DNA of 64,000 nucleotides from Pezicula radicicola (GCA_003008705.1 PDUO01000022.1:148549-212548), one strand, 5' to 3'. Counted from the first letter of the stretch, positions 1 to 11,506 are shown. Notes: generated by a model from the letters alone, not told the origin. Numbers and translations: made by a program.

Positions 1-477
1 GCCGTAGTACTTGAGCTCGAGGCAACTGGTCCAGGCTGCGTTCTTCTCTATATTTACTAGATTCAGTATACATTGGATTCAGGAGGGCCAGATACTTCGT
101 ACCGGTGGTGGAGTGCCTTCGTCACGGTTCGCAGGACTCCGTAGTGGTACAAAGCTCTCTCCATCCGAGATCTCCGCAAATAGTCGTGCAACCGTGGCAC
201 CGTCCAAGTCTCGTTTTCGACTGCCCCATATGCGCCACCAGTAGTTCTCCAGGCGCTCAGCAGTGGGATCCAGAAGTCTGCGTTTTGTAGTTGTGTAGAC
301 TAGATGCAGAAATGTTAGGTTGAGATTTCATGATCTACGTGGGCATAGTAATAGGTGGCTACCTTTCCAGAACTTTGCGATCTCCTCCCCAGCCAAGGGC
401 TCTCGAGCAATGCGCTCGATTTGGCCCTCTATATCTGGGTTGTTAACCACAATTCCTTTGGGAAGTATCATGGCCAT
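1..477 (-). CDS. areA GATA-like (DUF1752) domain protein, 3' part outside window
   Basis: Spliced model: exon 363-477, exon 103-299, and a third exon that starts at 47 and runs off the left edge. The ATG at 475-477 opens with MAMILPKGIVVNNPDIEGQ. Exon 1 ends in phase 1 and joins exon 2 to read FWKVYTTTKRRLLDPTAERL, followed by LENYWWRIWGS and a segment with LFAEISDGESF. The paired LENxxWRxW and LFxxIS blocks are typical of the fungal areA GATA-like domain (DUF1752), found at the N-terminus of AreA and of several uncharacterised proteins. Exon 3 would encode a Ser/Thr/Pro-rich, probably disordered stretch. The GATA zinc finger, if any, lies outside the window, so whether this is AreA itself or one of the shorter DUF1752 proteins cannot be decided. 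Introns are 63 nt (300-362) and 55 nt (48-102). The third exon boundary is the weakest. Confidence 0.7.
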
Positions 478-3133
478 CCTCTTAGCGGAGCCAAAATGCT
501 GCTGAGATGACCGACAGCAGCTCTCCGAGGCAGGCAAAGCTTGCCTACCTTGAAGATAGCTGCGTCAGGTCGGAAGAATTCTAGTGTAAAGTTCATGCGG
601 GGATAAAGTTCGTGAGAATCCAACCAATTCGAGTCACGCGCTCAGGAGGTCGAAGGAAAGCTCTTGTGATCAAGCTTGCGTGCTTGCGTACTTGGCCTCC
701 TGGAATGTGAATGTGAGTGTGAATGGTGTAAAGGTTGAGGTACGGGTGCGTGATGTGTGAGAATGAGAATGTGCGAAGAGAAATCGAGTTTCCGAAGGCG
801 TCCGAGTCTTCACCGACTTGATTTGATGCTTGCGGTCAGAGCTCACTCAGCGGAGGAATTTGGCGATGCTTGTGCTGGTGAAGGGATCTTGGTATGGAGT
901 TAGGCAAAAGGGAGGCAGGCAGGCAGGTAGGCAAATAGGTAAGTAAGTAGGCAAATAGAGAGGGAGGGAGGCAGGTAGGTAGGTAGGTAGGTATGTACAA
1001 AGTCCGGTACCTGAAAAAGGGAGGGAGGTCATACTCCGTAAGCGTTGGTCGGTTCAAGGCAGCTGATGTTCGATAGTCGCCTCGGAAGCTTTTCTCGGTT
1101 CAAAAGGTTCCTTCTCAAGTCTAGAGTTCTAGACTTAACCGGGGTGGTTGTGGTTCCAGGAAGCTGGTAACCGTACTGCACGCCGCCGGAACTGCCATCA
1201 GTCCCTAAACCTACCTATACTCGAGCTGAGTAAATAAAACCCACTGTCTCTTTTTACGTGATCGCAGCTATATTATTTATATTATTTATCATTACTCGGC
1301 ATTGATTCTTCGGTTCGACCGACAGGAGCACCGCGCTTCATTTCCATTTTAGATCTGATACAGTACAGTACGAGTACTGAGAAGAATCTCTCACATTTTG
1401 AGTATCCTCAGCGGAGCCTTTTCATAGGGTAGATTCGGTCGCGCCCCCACATGTGATCTCTCACATTATCCCATCACCCATCACCCCCCATCACCCCCCG
1501 GAATCATCTTGGTACCTAGTACCTAATGTACCAGAATATCGCAGCACTGCTTACTATTACTCCGTCCCTCAAAACCACAGCGACATATACAGTATCTGAA
1601 AGCCACGATTGCGACCGAGATACGTACCGTATGTATTTATTACCATTGTTCTTGTAACTATACCCGTGCAAGGTTACCTTCCCCGGCTCACCGCTCCATT
1701 TCCGCCATCTGCTTTGTCGCCGTTTGAGATTCAGCGCTCGGCCGATGACTCGCTGCCCAACCAAAGGGTACAGGACAGAGGCCATCTGATCACGAGCGCA
1801 CAAGTTGCAACTGATCAGAAAGCGAGGCTGCCCAGTCGGCGTACACAGGATTCCTCCCCGTTAAGTCTTGACTCGTCCCTCAGCCTTTGGCCCAACGAAT
1901 TGACTTTGACCTCGAGCCGGAAGGCCTGCCGTTGTTAGTGAAGTGGTGAAGCAATCCAGTACGCCAACTGCTGATCTCACCAGCCAAAGAGGGGGGAGGA
2001 TTCAAGAAACGTCGTGTGACATATTATTCGGGGGCAGTGTGTACTGAAGACGCCGTCTGCCTTACGAACGCTTTCCAAATCCGTTACCTACCTTGTTGCT
2101 ATTACCTCCCACCAGCTATCAGTTTTCTTGCGTTCTTGCTTCTTTTCTCACTTACGTTGCACAAAGCCGATACATGCCTATCTCAACTTCCGTGTTGCTA
2201 TGCGATGCCATGCCCCATCAAGGCATGTTTTCCATCAGATGACAGCCTGTCCACCAATCCTTCTCGAGCTTCTTTCACGTTCTTAAAGTACTTTCTGGAA
2301 CCCCCACGTTTTGTGTGTGCTTGCTTGCTGCACATGCAAGGGGGGAAAGGAGGGACGCTGCGGCTCGACCCTGGCGAGGGATTCCTCGGATTCCTGATAG
2401 GAGTGCAGCCTAACTCAACTACGCCCATGTGTGTGCACTGTACATGATGTACTATTGCGCTCAACTCGCCCAACCCATTTCAATAATTCAGACCGGCTAC
2501 AGCGAAGGAAGTCAATTCAACGAATGAACCTCTATAAAAAAATGGCCAGTCCAACGCATGCGTCAATTCCAGCTTCTTACATCTATCGTCATTCCCCTTC
2601 AGCCTCCTGACTCACGTTATCGTAGCGAAAGGCCACGACAGCGGTAGCAATGCCGTGCTTGAACTTGTGACAAGTGAACAATAAAGTCACTGCATGTGTC
2701 GAATGAAATATCAAAAGAGTTGCCAGGGTTTGGGGAGAAAAGCTCCGGGCCACATACCAATGCCGCAAACTCTTGAACATTTGATGAATAAAAGCTCATT
2801 TTGGAATCTCCGAGTAAACAGACTAAGAGTGCGGTATTCTCAGCATTAAAGAACCAGCTTCCAGACAGTTGATTAATCAATGCACAAGCAAGCCCTCACC
2901 TTGCACGAGATACGATGCGGTCATGCCCAAGAAGTTTTAGCATTTTGAAGTGTAAGCGCACTCTCTGCTCAGGCATTGCGCATCCGTGATCATACATCCA
3001 TAACAGAAAAGCAAAAGCCATTAAGAGAAGAAAACCTACGTATACCGCCGGATTCTCCGGTAATTGGCTACGTATGAATCTAAGAGAGCTATATCATTGG
3101 TTATGCTGCTATCGCGTTAGTTGCAATATCAGT
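478..3133. other. Gene-poor stretch with tetranucleotide microsatellite
   Basis: No convincing gene on either strand. The part next to 478 should be the promoter and leader of the DUF1752 gene. It contains GGCA/GGTA tetranucleotide runs at about 903-1000, a CAGTA-type run at about 1361-1377, and C-rich CATCACCC-type repeats at about 1468-1500. ORFs at 1609-1938 and 2016-2447 look non-coding: Ser/Leu/Pro/Cys-rich with no family features. The right part holds the 3' flank of the mccA gene. Confidence 0.5.
903..1000. repeat. Imperfect GGCA/GGTA/AAGT tetranucleotide microsatellite
   Basis: Tandem 4-bp units run through the stretch (GGCAGGCAGGCAGGTAGG near 912-929, then GGTAGGTAGGTAGGTA near 976-991), broken by AAATA and GAGGGAGG interruptions. 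Purine-rich on the plus strand. The same ACCT/AGGT unit recurs in shorter form near 10853 and 15293. Confidence 0.85.
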
Positions 3134-5434
3134 TTAGGTTAGTGTTAGGTCGGCAACCTCTTCAAAAAGTACAAGAACAGTGCCGGCTTTGCATATGTCC
3201 TAGGGAAGTGAGTAAGAGTATGTCCAATAATGGTCTGAATCAAGCGAGGAGATGCCTACCCCTTCCTTATGAACCAACTTTGCCACTACACCTTTCTGCG
3301 GAGACCGGATCACTGTTTCCATCTTCATACTTTCGATGCTGGTTAACGGTCAGTAATGAATGGGGTTACCGAATTTCGAACGACAATTGCACTTACACGA
3401 CCAATGCCTGGTCTTTCTCCACTTCATCTCCTTCCTTGACCTCATTCCTTAATACCTTACATGGCATAGGGGTTAGGACACTGTTCGTGACATCTTTGAG
3501 GCCCAGCGCTTTCTCGTACCAACTAGGTATTGCTTGTATTAATTGAATCTGTTTACCACACTGGAACAACGTGATATTATCACCATTGGTGACTATGGTA
3601 CTTTCGATACGTGTGTGAGAGAAATATGTTGATATCGATGGCAAGCTTGTTTCACATAGGACGCTGGAATATTTCTGATCCACTGCTCCACCCTTCACTT
3701 CGATGTCAAATAGTTTCATGCCTCTTTGATCGACGGTGACCTCGACAAAAGTTGTATCTGTGCCGTTGGGTGAGTGAAAAAGGAACTGCCGTTGGGAGGT
3801 GGCACTGAATCCTATTGGTTCCCTATGTGGACCTGACGCGAAGTTCATAGCTCTGGCAGAAAGTTCTTTTGCAAGAAGTCCCAATGCTGCTTGTGCAAAT
3901 GCCTCAGGGTCAATCTTCTCTGCAGCAAAGAGTTCGTCGTTGTACTTCCGAATATATCCAGTCTCAACGTCACCTTTGATGAAGGCAGGACTCATGCATA
4001 TCTTCTTCAAAAATTCGATATTGGTACTCAGCCCTACAACCTCATACTCTTGCAGCGCAGTGTATAGCTTCCTGATTGTCATTTCGCGTGTCTCTCCGCT
4101 AACGATCAGCTTTGCTATCATCCCATCGTAGGCGGATGAGACTGTATCACCCTCTACAAAACCGGCATCAATACGGACACTGTCTGATATTTGAGGTGTT
4201 TTAAGATGGATGAGTGTTCCTGAGTCTGGCATGAAATTTTGGCTTGGATTCTCAGCATAAATTCGAGCTTCAATTGCCCATCCACGCTCTGAAATCCTTT
4301 GCTCAATTGCAGCTTGATCCAAAGGCAGGGGTTCACCAGCGGCCACTTTAAACTGCCAGGAAACAAGGTCTTCACCGGTGATTGCTTCTGTTACTGGGTG
4401 CTCGACTTGAAGTCTTGTATTCATCTCCATAAAGAAGAACTCATTTGTATCATTATCAAAAATGACTATGATCTTGTCAGCAATCTTTGCAGTGTCGAGT
4501 AAAGGAGGAGTTTCTAACATTCCACAGTCCCAGCTCCTTCGTAGCCGACAGCTAGAGCAGCGGCTCTTGCCTTTCCCCATAAATCTTGTCTGATTGATTC
4601 CTCTAAATTAGGAGCGGGCGCTTCTTCCAGTATTTTCTGGTGTCTTCTCTGTAGGCTGCAATCCCTTTCCCCCAAAGCTACTGCGTTGCCGTACTTGTCT
4701 GCGAATACCTGTACCTCAATATGCCTCGGTGTCGTAATATACTTCTCTACAAGCATCTCATCGTCACCAAATGAGTTTCGACCCTCACTCTTAGCACTTT
4801 CTAATTTGACCAAGAATTCATCTTGGTTCAGGGCAATGCGCATACCCTTACCGCCGCCACCTCTCACAGCTTTTACAAGCACCGGAAAACCAATCTTCCT
4901 AGCTTCTTCCAACAAGTATTCCGGTTCCTGGTTAGGTCCATGATAACCGGGAATACAAGGAACGCCGGCTTTAATCATGATGTCTTTGCTGCGAGACTTG
5001 TTTCCCATTGCCTCGATGGCCTTCCATGGGGGACCGATGAATACCAAGCCCTCCTCCCCACACCTTTTCGCAAACGCCGAATTCTCACTCAGAAATCCAT
5101 ATCCAGGGTGTAAAGCCTCGCAGCCCTGTTCTTTTGCAACTGAAATAATACGCTCACCATCGAGATAGGCATTGGTTCCTCCGAGGTTTACAGCAAAAGG
5201 GCTCGAGAGTGCATGCTGGGAATGCGCATCAGGATCTGTGTAGATTGTGGTGCAGCGAACTCCAAGGGCCGAGGCAGTACGTCCAACTCGCAGGGCGATT
5301 TCTCCACGATTGGCTATAAGGACAGATGTTATGGGTACGGGTGAAGGTGCATGTGTAGAGCTGGCGGAGAGGGGTCGATGGTGAGAGGTAATGATGGCAC
5401 GCGCGAGGGCCCGGGTCCTGGAAGCTGGAAACAT
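3134..5434 (-). CDS. mccA: 3-methylcrotonyl-CoA carboxylase, biotin-carrying alpha subunit
   Basis: Four exons (4519-5434, 3397-4465, 3260-3338, 3134-3199) give 2130 nt, 709 aa, fully in frame. It carboxylates biotin and, with MccB, turns 3-methylcrotonyl-CoA into 3-methylglutaconyl-CoA in mitochondrial leucine breakdown. The N-terminus is Arg/Ser-rich, like a mitochondrial presequence. The biotin carboxylase domain starts near residue 40 with VLIANRGEIALRV, followed by LHPGYGFLSEN, the Gly-rich ATP loop RGGGGKGMRIA and EMNTRLQVEHPVTE. The C-terminal biotinyl domain has IESMKMET, with the acceptor lysine near residue 667. The first junction restores E-F-I-F-D, and the second intron splits the Val codon four residues before the biotin Met-Lys-Met. 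The length suits the MCC alpha family rather than pyruvate carboxylase. It lies 480 bp downstream of mccB on the same strand. Confidence 0.95.
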
Positions 5435-5914
5435 TGATGCTGCATAGATTGGACGAGTATCAATAATGGGTGTAGAATGGGTGTAGAAGGTGCAAGATTC
5501 GGTTCAGTAAGGTACGAAGTAGGTAGTTGTTTGACTCTCGATACAAACAGCCACTCGGTTACCATCGGTGTCTGCCCCCCACAGTCCCACAGGCACAGGG
5601 TAGTCCCACAGTCCGCTTCCAGGTTAATAAGGTTGTTTCTCGGTTTCCAGGTTCCCCAAGATTGAAAGATTGAAGATTGAAGATCCGCCCAGCCGCCCCC
5701 GCAAAGCCAAATACGAACCTCGGTACCTACGCATTGATGTACGACTGTACTGTACTGCACAAAAGTACCTTACCGTGTACGCTTTCGAGGTGACAGATAG
5801 TGTACCTTGCGCTATGGAAAGTCTTCTGGGTCACAGTAACGAGGAAAGAAAAATGGCATGTCAGAACACAGATTTATCTCTCTTAGATACCTCCCTAGTT
5901 ATCTGAAGTTATGT
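5435..5914. promoter_or_regulatory. mccA upstream region between mccA and mccB
   Basis: A 480-bp gap between the mccB stop and the mccA ATG, presumably the mccA promoter. It contains a GTACTGTACTG run (pentanucleotide CAGTA family) near 5746-5757. No coding signal. Confidence 0.5.
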
Positions 5915-7729
5915 CTACATCCTAAAAACCCCAAACCTTGTCTCTACAGGCTCATTCTTGCCTCCCAAGGCAGCCATCAAACCCAAACCCAGTACACGTC
6001 TTGTATGACTTGGTGGTATCACACCGTCATCCTAACAACCATTCCATTAGCATGAGAGTGACGGAGTAACAATAGCCGTAAGGTCTTACCCAAAGTCTAG
6101 CGGAAGAAAATACGGCCTCGCTTTCTCTTTCGATCCTTGCCTTTAACTGCGGATCCACGGCTTTTCCGACAGTCTCCATGACTGCTGTCAGTTGCTCACT
6201 GCCCATAACACCCTACATAAATTAGCATCTGAATATTTCGAGGACAGAGAAGGCCTCACAATCTTCGCATTGGGCCACATCCACAGGAACCTCGGTCCAT
6301 ATGCCCTTCCACACATGCCATAGTTGCCAGCACCGTTACTGGCACCCACTACAACTGTGAACTTAGGTACGTTCGCACATGCAACAGCTGTAACAAGCTT
6401 GGCGCCATTTTTTGCGATGCCCTCACGCTCGGCGTCAGTGCCAACCATGAATCCTGAGATATTCTGAAGAAAGATCAAAGGAATTTGGCGCTGGCAACAG
6501 AGCTCAATAAAATGCGCGCCTTTCAGAGAGGAGGTGCTGAAAAGAATTCCGTTATTAGCAATGATGCCAACCTTATGACCATAAATATGAGCAAATCCAG
6601 TGACAAGGGTGGTTCCGTAATCCCGCTTGAACTCGGAGAACTCACTGCCATCCACAATTCGCGATATTATCTCGTGGATTGGTAATGGCCGACGTAGGTT
6701 GGTACTCGCAATGCCAACAAGCTCTGCAGGGTCATGCAAGGGTTCTGAGTATGCTGAGGGTGGTGGAAATGTCTTCTTTGGCCAGTTGAGATTGCTGATA
6801 GACCGTCTAGCGAGGACAAGTGCATGTGCATCGTCAACCGCAAGATAGTCCGTCACTCCAGAGACACTTGTGTGCATCTTCCCACCTCCTAAATCTTCAG
6901 CTGAAACTACCTCCCCCGTTGCAGCTTTTACCAAAGGAGGCCCAGCAAGGAATATGTGACCTTGTCCATCAACTATAATGCTCTCATCGCTCATTGCAGG
7001 TACATAAGCACCACCAGCGGTACAAGGGCCCATCACAACTGATATCTGCGGAATCCCGATGGAGCTCATCCTAGCTTGGTTGTAAAATATTCGTCCGAAA
7101 TGCTCTCGGTCTGGAAAGACATCAGCTTGATGTGGCAAGTTAGCTCCGCCTGAATCGACCAGATATACACAAGGCAAATTGTTTTCCTGCGCGATGGCTT
7201 GGGCCCTGAGATGCTTTTTGACAGTAATGGGGTAATATGTCCCTCCCTTTACCGTACTGTCATTTGCAACTATCATGCAAGTGACCCCTTCAATAACGCC
7301 AACGCCTGTTATAATACCACCAGCAGGTACCTCATCTGCATATACTTCGTGACCAGCAAGAGCTGACAGCTCCAGGAATGATGTGCCCGAATCAATCAAT
7401 GCCGTGACCCTGTCTCTCGGCAGCATCTTCTTCCTTGCAATGTGTTTCTCGCGGGCTTTTGGGGATCCTCCGAGGTGTATCTTCTTTGTCAACTCCTCGA
7501 GGCGAGCCATTACCTCGCCCATCTGCCGTGCATTCTCCTTATACTCTTCTGAACTGGGGTCGATAATTGTTGGAAGTACCGAGATGGCCTTCGCCTGATG
7601 GGGAGCACAATGCGTTGCAACATTACGAATGGCAACATAAGCTGTAATTGGAGTTTTAAAACGGCTTGCCTGCGCGAGGCGTTGCGAGAGTGTCAACACC
7701 TGCCGTGAAGTTCGCAGGGTTGAAGTCAT
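5915..7729 (-). CDS. mccB: 3-methylcrotonyl-CoA carboxylase beta subunit (carboxyltransferase)
   Basis: Three exons (6260-7729, 6090-6212, 5915-6031) total 1710 nt, 569 aa. It transfers CO2 from biotin on MccA to 3-methylcrotonyl-CoA. The carboxyltransferase family is clear from [54 protein letters not shown] and the [20 protein letters not shown] block. The C-terminus, restored by splicing out a 47-nt and a 58-nt intron, reads [10 protein letters not shown] and then SARLWDDGVIPP, both standard for MCC beta subunits. The N-terminus ([20 protein letters not shown]) looks like a mitochondrial targeting peptide. It is divergent from the ivd gene across a 344-bp shared promoter and co-directional with mccA. 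This arrangement matches the leucine-degradation cluster known from Aspergillus. Confidence 0.96.
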
Positions 7730-8073
7730 TGTGAAGATGCGGGGTTGGCTGTTTGCCCTTCCTCTAACTGCCTAGTCAGCTCAGGTTGGCAACAGAACTG
7801 TTCTGATGCTTACAATTATGGTCAGGCTGCAGGGGAAGCAGCACATACTCGACTATCTACATATGACGGTTTCGTTTTTGTTGTTGTGGTGATCGTGAAC
7901 CAAGAGCGGCTTGCATCGGCAAGGTACAAACAAGTACATACCGTCTCCGTCAATGACAATGCGGAGTACAGGGTTCCTCGGGATCTAAGGTACAGCCCCT
8001 CGCCCTAGCTCCAAGTCTCACTAGGGTTCTACATAAAGTGCACGACTTCAGAATATGCAATGTAGACTAATCT
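7730..8073. promoter_or_regulatory. Bidirectional promoter of mccB and ivd
   Basis: 344 bp between divergent start codons. It contains a partly repeated CCGTCTCCGTC near 7939-7949 and a GACGG near 7864. CCG/CGG elements are what zinc-cluster (Zn2Cys6) regulators bind, so leucine-responsive control is plausible, but no specific site can be assigned by eye. Confidence 0.45.
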
Positions 8074-9474
8074 TTGCTTCGCGAAATGAATATGGCTACC
8101 ATGAGAAGCCTTCGGCCACTGGCTGCCCGCCCGAACTTCGGAAGCTTCTTGTCGCCGTCAATGATCCAATGTCGACATGCTTCTTCCAAGCACCCGAAAG
8201 GATTCGTGCCACCAACTTCCACTGATCTCGTAGAGCTTCGTGAAAGAGTGCAAGAATTTACGAGGAGAGAGATCCCGGAGGAGCTCGCAGCAAAGACCGA
8301 TCAATCAAATGCCTTCCCAAATGGCATGTGGCGGAAACTGGGAGATGCTGGGTTTCTAGGAATAACAGCTGACGAAGATGTCGGTGGGTTGGCCATGGGG
8401 TACCAGGCACATTGTATAGTGATGGAGGAAATATCTAGGGCATCTGGGTCAATTGGGTTGAGTTATGCGGCGCATTCTCAACTTTGCGTCAATCAACTTC
8501 AACTGAATGGCAACCAGGAGCAGAAACACAAGTTTCTACCCGGCCTGATTGCAGGAACCAGCATAGGTGCTTTGGCAATGTCTGAGAGCGGGGCTGGTAG
8601 TGATGTTGTTAGTATGAGAACAGCCGCAAAATCAGTTGATGGTGGGTATGTTTTAAACGGAACCAAGGTGAGAAATTCTACATTTTTGTTTTCTGTGGCG
8701 AACTCCACTTTGATACTTTCTAGATGTGGATTACCAATGGTCCTGATGCCAACCTGGTTGTGGTCTACGCGAAGACTGAACCAGAAAAGGGCTCGAAGGG
8801 TATCACCGCATTTCTTGTCGAAAAGGATTTTGAAGGGTTTTCATGTGCTCGAAAACTAGACAAGATGGGTATGCGTGGAAGTAACACGGGCGAGTTGGTG
8901 TTCGATGGAGTATTTGTTCCAAAAGAGAATGTTCTGGGCGAGATCAATCGTGGCGTTAAGGTTCTTATGGAAGGCCTCGATATCGAGCGGCTTGTTTTAA
9001 GTGCCGGGCCTCTGGGCATCATGCAAGCTGCATTGGACGTAGCTCTTCCCTTCACTCACCAGCGGAAGCAATTTGGCGTCCCAATTGCCCATAATCAGCT
9101 CGTTCAAGGTAAACTTGCAGACATGTACACAAAACTCCAAGCAGCGAGGTCATACACATATGATACGGCAAGGAGCGTTGATGAGGCCGGGCAAATCCGC
9201 ACGCAGGATTGTGCCGGTGCGATCCTCTATGCTGCCGAAAGAGCAACTGAGTGCACCTTAGATTGTATACAGTTGCTTGGGGGTATGGGTTATGTGGAAG
9301 AGATGCCGGCATCTAGGTTGCTGAGAGAGTGAGTCATATGCACTGCAAACCCGTGAGTACCTACTAATTTTGGACAGTGCAAAATTGTATGAGATTGGTG
9401 CCGGAACATCTGAAGTTAGAAGGATGGTTATTGGCCGTGCGTTCAATAAGGAGTACGCCAGTTATACTCCGTGA
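8074..9474 (+). CDS. ivdA: Isovaleryl-CoA dehydrogenase, mitochondrial
   Basis: Three exons (8074-8667, 8724-9328, 9378-9474) give 1296 nt, 431 aa. This FAD acyl-CoA dehydrogenase oxidises isovaleryl-CoA to 3-methylcrotonyl-CoA, the substrate of the neighbouring MccA/MccB enzyme. The sequence shows the acyl-CoA dehydrogenase N-domain ([27 protein letters not shown]), the middle domain ([17 protein letters not shown]) and the C-domain. [15 protein letters not shown] carries the Glu (near residue 286) that aligns with the isovaleryl-CoA-specific catalytic Glu of helix G. The last exon completes [20 protein letters not shown] and [15 protein letters not shown]. An Arg-rich, acid-poor N-terminus suggests mitochondrial import. 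Starts at 8074, 8086 and 8101 are in frame; I keep the longest. Confidence 0.95.
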
Positions 9475-9774
9475 GATGGCTTTCAGGCCCTCGAAGACTG
9501 AATGGAGAATAGGGTCCGCGACAAGTCTGCAGACTGTGAAGCAAAGGATTACTCGGATGCGATTCCTTCTCAAGCAACACCTTGAGCCTACTAGACCTTC
9601 CCTAAGAAGAGGCAGTTAAAAGTTGTAGATATTTCAAGGTTGGAGATACACTTGCCTAGGTCCCTCATACTGAAATAAGCTAAAGATCCGGATTCAGTAA
9701 CACTAAACCGCCTTTCACATCATCCACAAACTATCTAATCAGCTAATCCATCGTCATTCGCCCACAAGACCAAA

Positions 9775-10334
9775 TTACTGCTCCACCACCCTCTTTTTGA
9801 TGACCTTCTTCAGTTTTGGAAAGAATTTATAGCTGTTATGACTGTCTACAAATTCCCTGATAGCCACAAGCTTCTCCTGACTCTCATCAATCTCCAGTAG
9901 CACCATGTACTCATTCACGTAAGCTCCAATCACAGTTTCACATGTGCTACTGCACCACTAAAATGATCAAGCTGTCAGTATACTCCTCTATTCAATTTCT
10001 ACATGGAGCTCTTGCCGGCCTACACTAAATAGAAGCAGGATCAAAGTGGGGACAAAGGCAGATAAGATCCAAGATTTCTTACAATAACAATCTTCCCCTC
10101 CTTCTCGTCCTCAACGATTGTCTTGATGGTTACCGTGAAGTCCCGAAAATGAGGCATGAGGCTAGAAAAGTAGGTGTGGCAAGTGTCGTTATCTATGACA
10201 GGCTAATTCAGCGATTCAGGAAGAACTTGGTGATAGCATGTTGGTGCGCGGGAGGCCATGATGGCATCGATGTCCCATTTGTTAAAGCCATCAATAATAA
10301 AGGCAATGGCTACTTGGTGCTGTTTGGAGGGCAT
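9775..10334 (-). pseudogene. SnoaL/NTF2-like small protein gene with in-frame amber stop
   Basis: Two exons (10083-10334 and 9775-9957, 125-nt intron with clean GTAAGA and TTTTAG borders) give 145 codons with one internal TAG at 10203-10205 (codon 44). The start is MPSKQHQVAIAFIIDGFNKW, which resembles the first helix of fungal SnoaL-like (NTF2-fold) proteins, as do the later MPHFRDFTVTIKTIVEDE and NEYMVLLEIDESQEKLVAIR. These sequences remain coding-like on both sides of the stop. The break could be a nonsense mutation (CAG to TAG would be one C-to-T change in a CpA context, as RIP produces), a sequencing error, or rarely readthrough. It lies 300 bp beyond ivd, convergent with it. The enzyme activity, if any, of this family is unknown to me. 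Confidence 0.7.
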
Positions 10335-10982
10335 CACTACAGACTGCCAGGGCGAAGAGACGAAACTATGGAGGGCTTATGCAGTCGAGGTCGTAAAGGT
10401 AAGACGAAGGAACCTTGGATTAATCACCCACGGGAGTGCGTGTGTGTTTATGTGTGTTTGCGTGCTGGCTTGGCTCTCTTAAGAAGATGCTAATAATGCG
10501 GCGACAACTTTCATTCCTGTGTCACGATCTATGACCATGGCCAATGGCGCGTCTTTACTTTCAAATATGTACTCCATATTGACCGAGCATTATCCACGGA
10601 AACGTACGGAGGATATGTATCATTTCAGTGATCAAGAGCAGACACCGCATCTCAGCAGGCCTTGTTACCATTTAGAGAGGCCACCTGGTCACTACCGGGT
10701 ATTTTGGGCGTGGCATTTTGGCCTCTTGCGTGTAGATGCACACATACTCCGTAAGATAGCACGGCAATAAATTTGCGTGAATCTCTATTTGAGATTTTTT
10801 GACACTGTTTAACCTACCTGAAGACGTTCACATATGGTACCTTAAGAATACCTAGGTAGGTAGGTATCGTAGCTTAGAATATCTGAATCTGTTGGCGTCG
10901 AACTTGTATGTATGAGTGAAGTGAAGTGAAATGAAATGAAGTCAACGTGAACGTGGATAAAGGTTAGAGTTCAGAAAGTCTA
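10335..10982. other. Intergenic stretch before MITE copy 1
   Basis: No supported gene. Contains a short CCTAGGTAGGTAGGTA run near 10850-10865 and a GTGAA/ATGAA pentanucleotide run near 10912-10940. An 83-codon ORF at 10519-10770 shows no family features. Confidence 0.5.
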
Positions 10983-11391
10983 CAGAACCCCCGGCCGGGC
11001 TATTCCTTGTTAGCTACATCTGTAATAATAAGGCCTGTCGCTGTTTTTTGGCCTTGTTATCTACTAAGCGATACCTACTCTGTAAGCCCTGCAATTACAG
11101 ACTACATACCCTATAATTATAGGCTGCATGCCCTATAACTCATAGTAGTCGCAAAATAGTATTAGGGCGCCTGTATTTACTATACATAGTTAGTGGGTGT
11201 ATCACCTATAACTATAGGGTATGTCACCTGTAATTATAAGGCATATAGCCTGTAATTATAGGATGTACATCTTAGAAACTTAGGAAGGCAGTTACTAAAG
11301 CAGCTACATTTCAGTACCCGAATAAGTCCAGCTCTGCCAAGCGGTTTAAAACATCTACCCGACAAGGAATAATCCGGCCGGGAGGGGACTG
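10983..11391. mobile_element. MITE, copy 1 (Tc1/mariner-like, TA target duplication)
   Basis: A 409-bp non-coding element. The ends are inverted repeats: CAG, a short C-rich spacer, CCGGCCGG, two bases, then TATTCCTTGT, mirrored at the right end as ACAAGGAATA..CCGGCCGG..CTG. A TA lies immediately outside each end (10981-10982 and 11392-11393), the target duplication typical of Tc1/mariner transposons. The interior holds several near-palindromes of the form CCTATAATTATAGG. Copy 2 at 34586-35010 is the same family in inverted orientation. No transposase ORF, so non-autonomous. The right end is 115 bp from the TBC gene start codon. Confidence 0.85.
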
Positions 11392-11506
11392 TACCTACAA
11401 TGACATACTCCAATGCGATATCACGTGTCCACCCCAGAATTAACCAAATCAACGTGCCAAACTTATCAATTTGTCGTATGTGAAAGCGCGCGGAACAGAA
11501 CGAGAA

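Noticed and set aside
1305..1330. GGTTCGACC resembling a tRNA B box
   Set aside because: No matching A box, acceptor stem or cloverleaf around it.
1609..1938. 109-codon plus-strand ORF
   Set aside because: Ser/Leu/Pro-rich, overlaps an opposite-strand ORF, no family pattern and no supporting splice structure.
2016..2447. 143-codon plus-strand ORF rich in Cys and Leu
   Set aside because: Composition looks like translated pyrimidine-rich non-coding DNA; no recognisable domain.
10149..10493. 114-codon plus-strand ORF
   Set aside because: Antisense to exon 1 of the SnoaL-like gene, whose minus-strand reading has clear family character.
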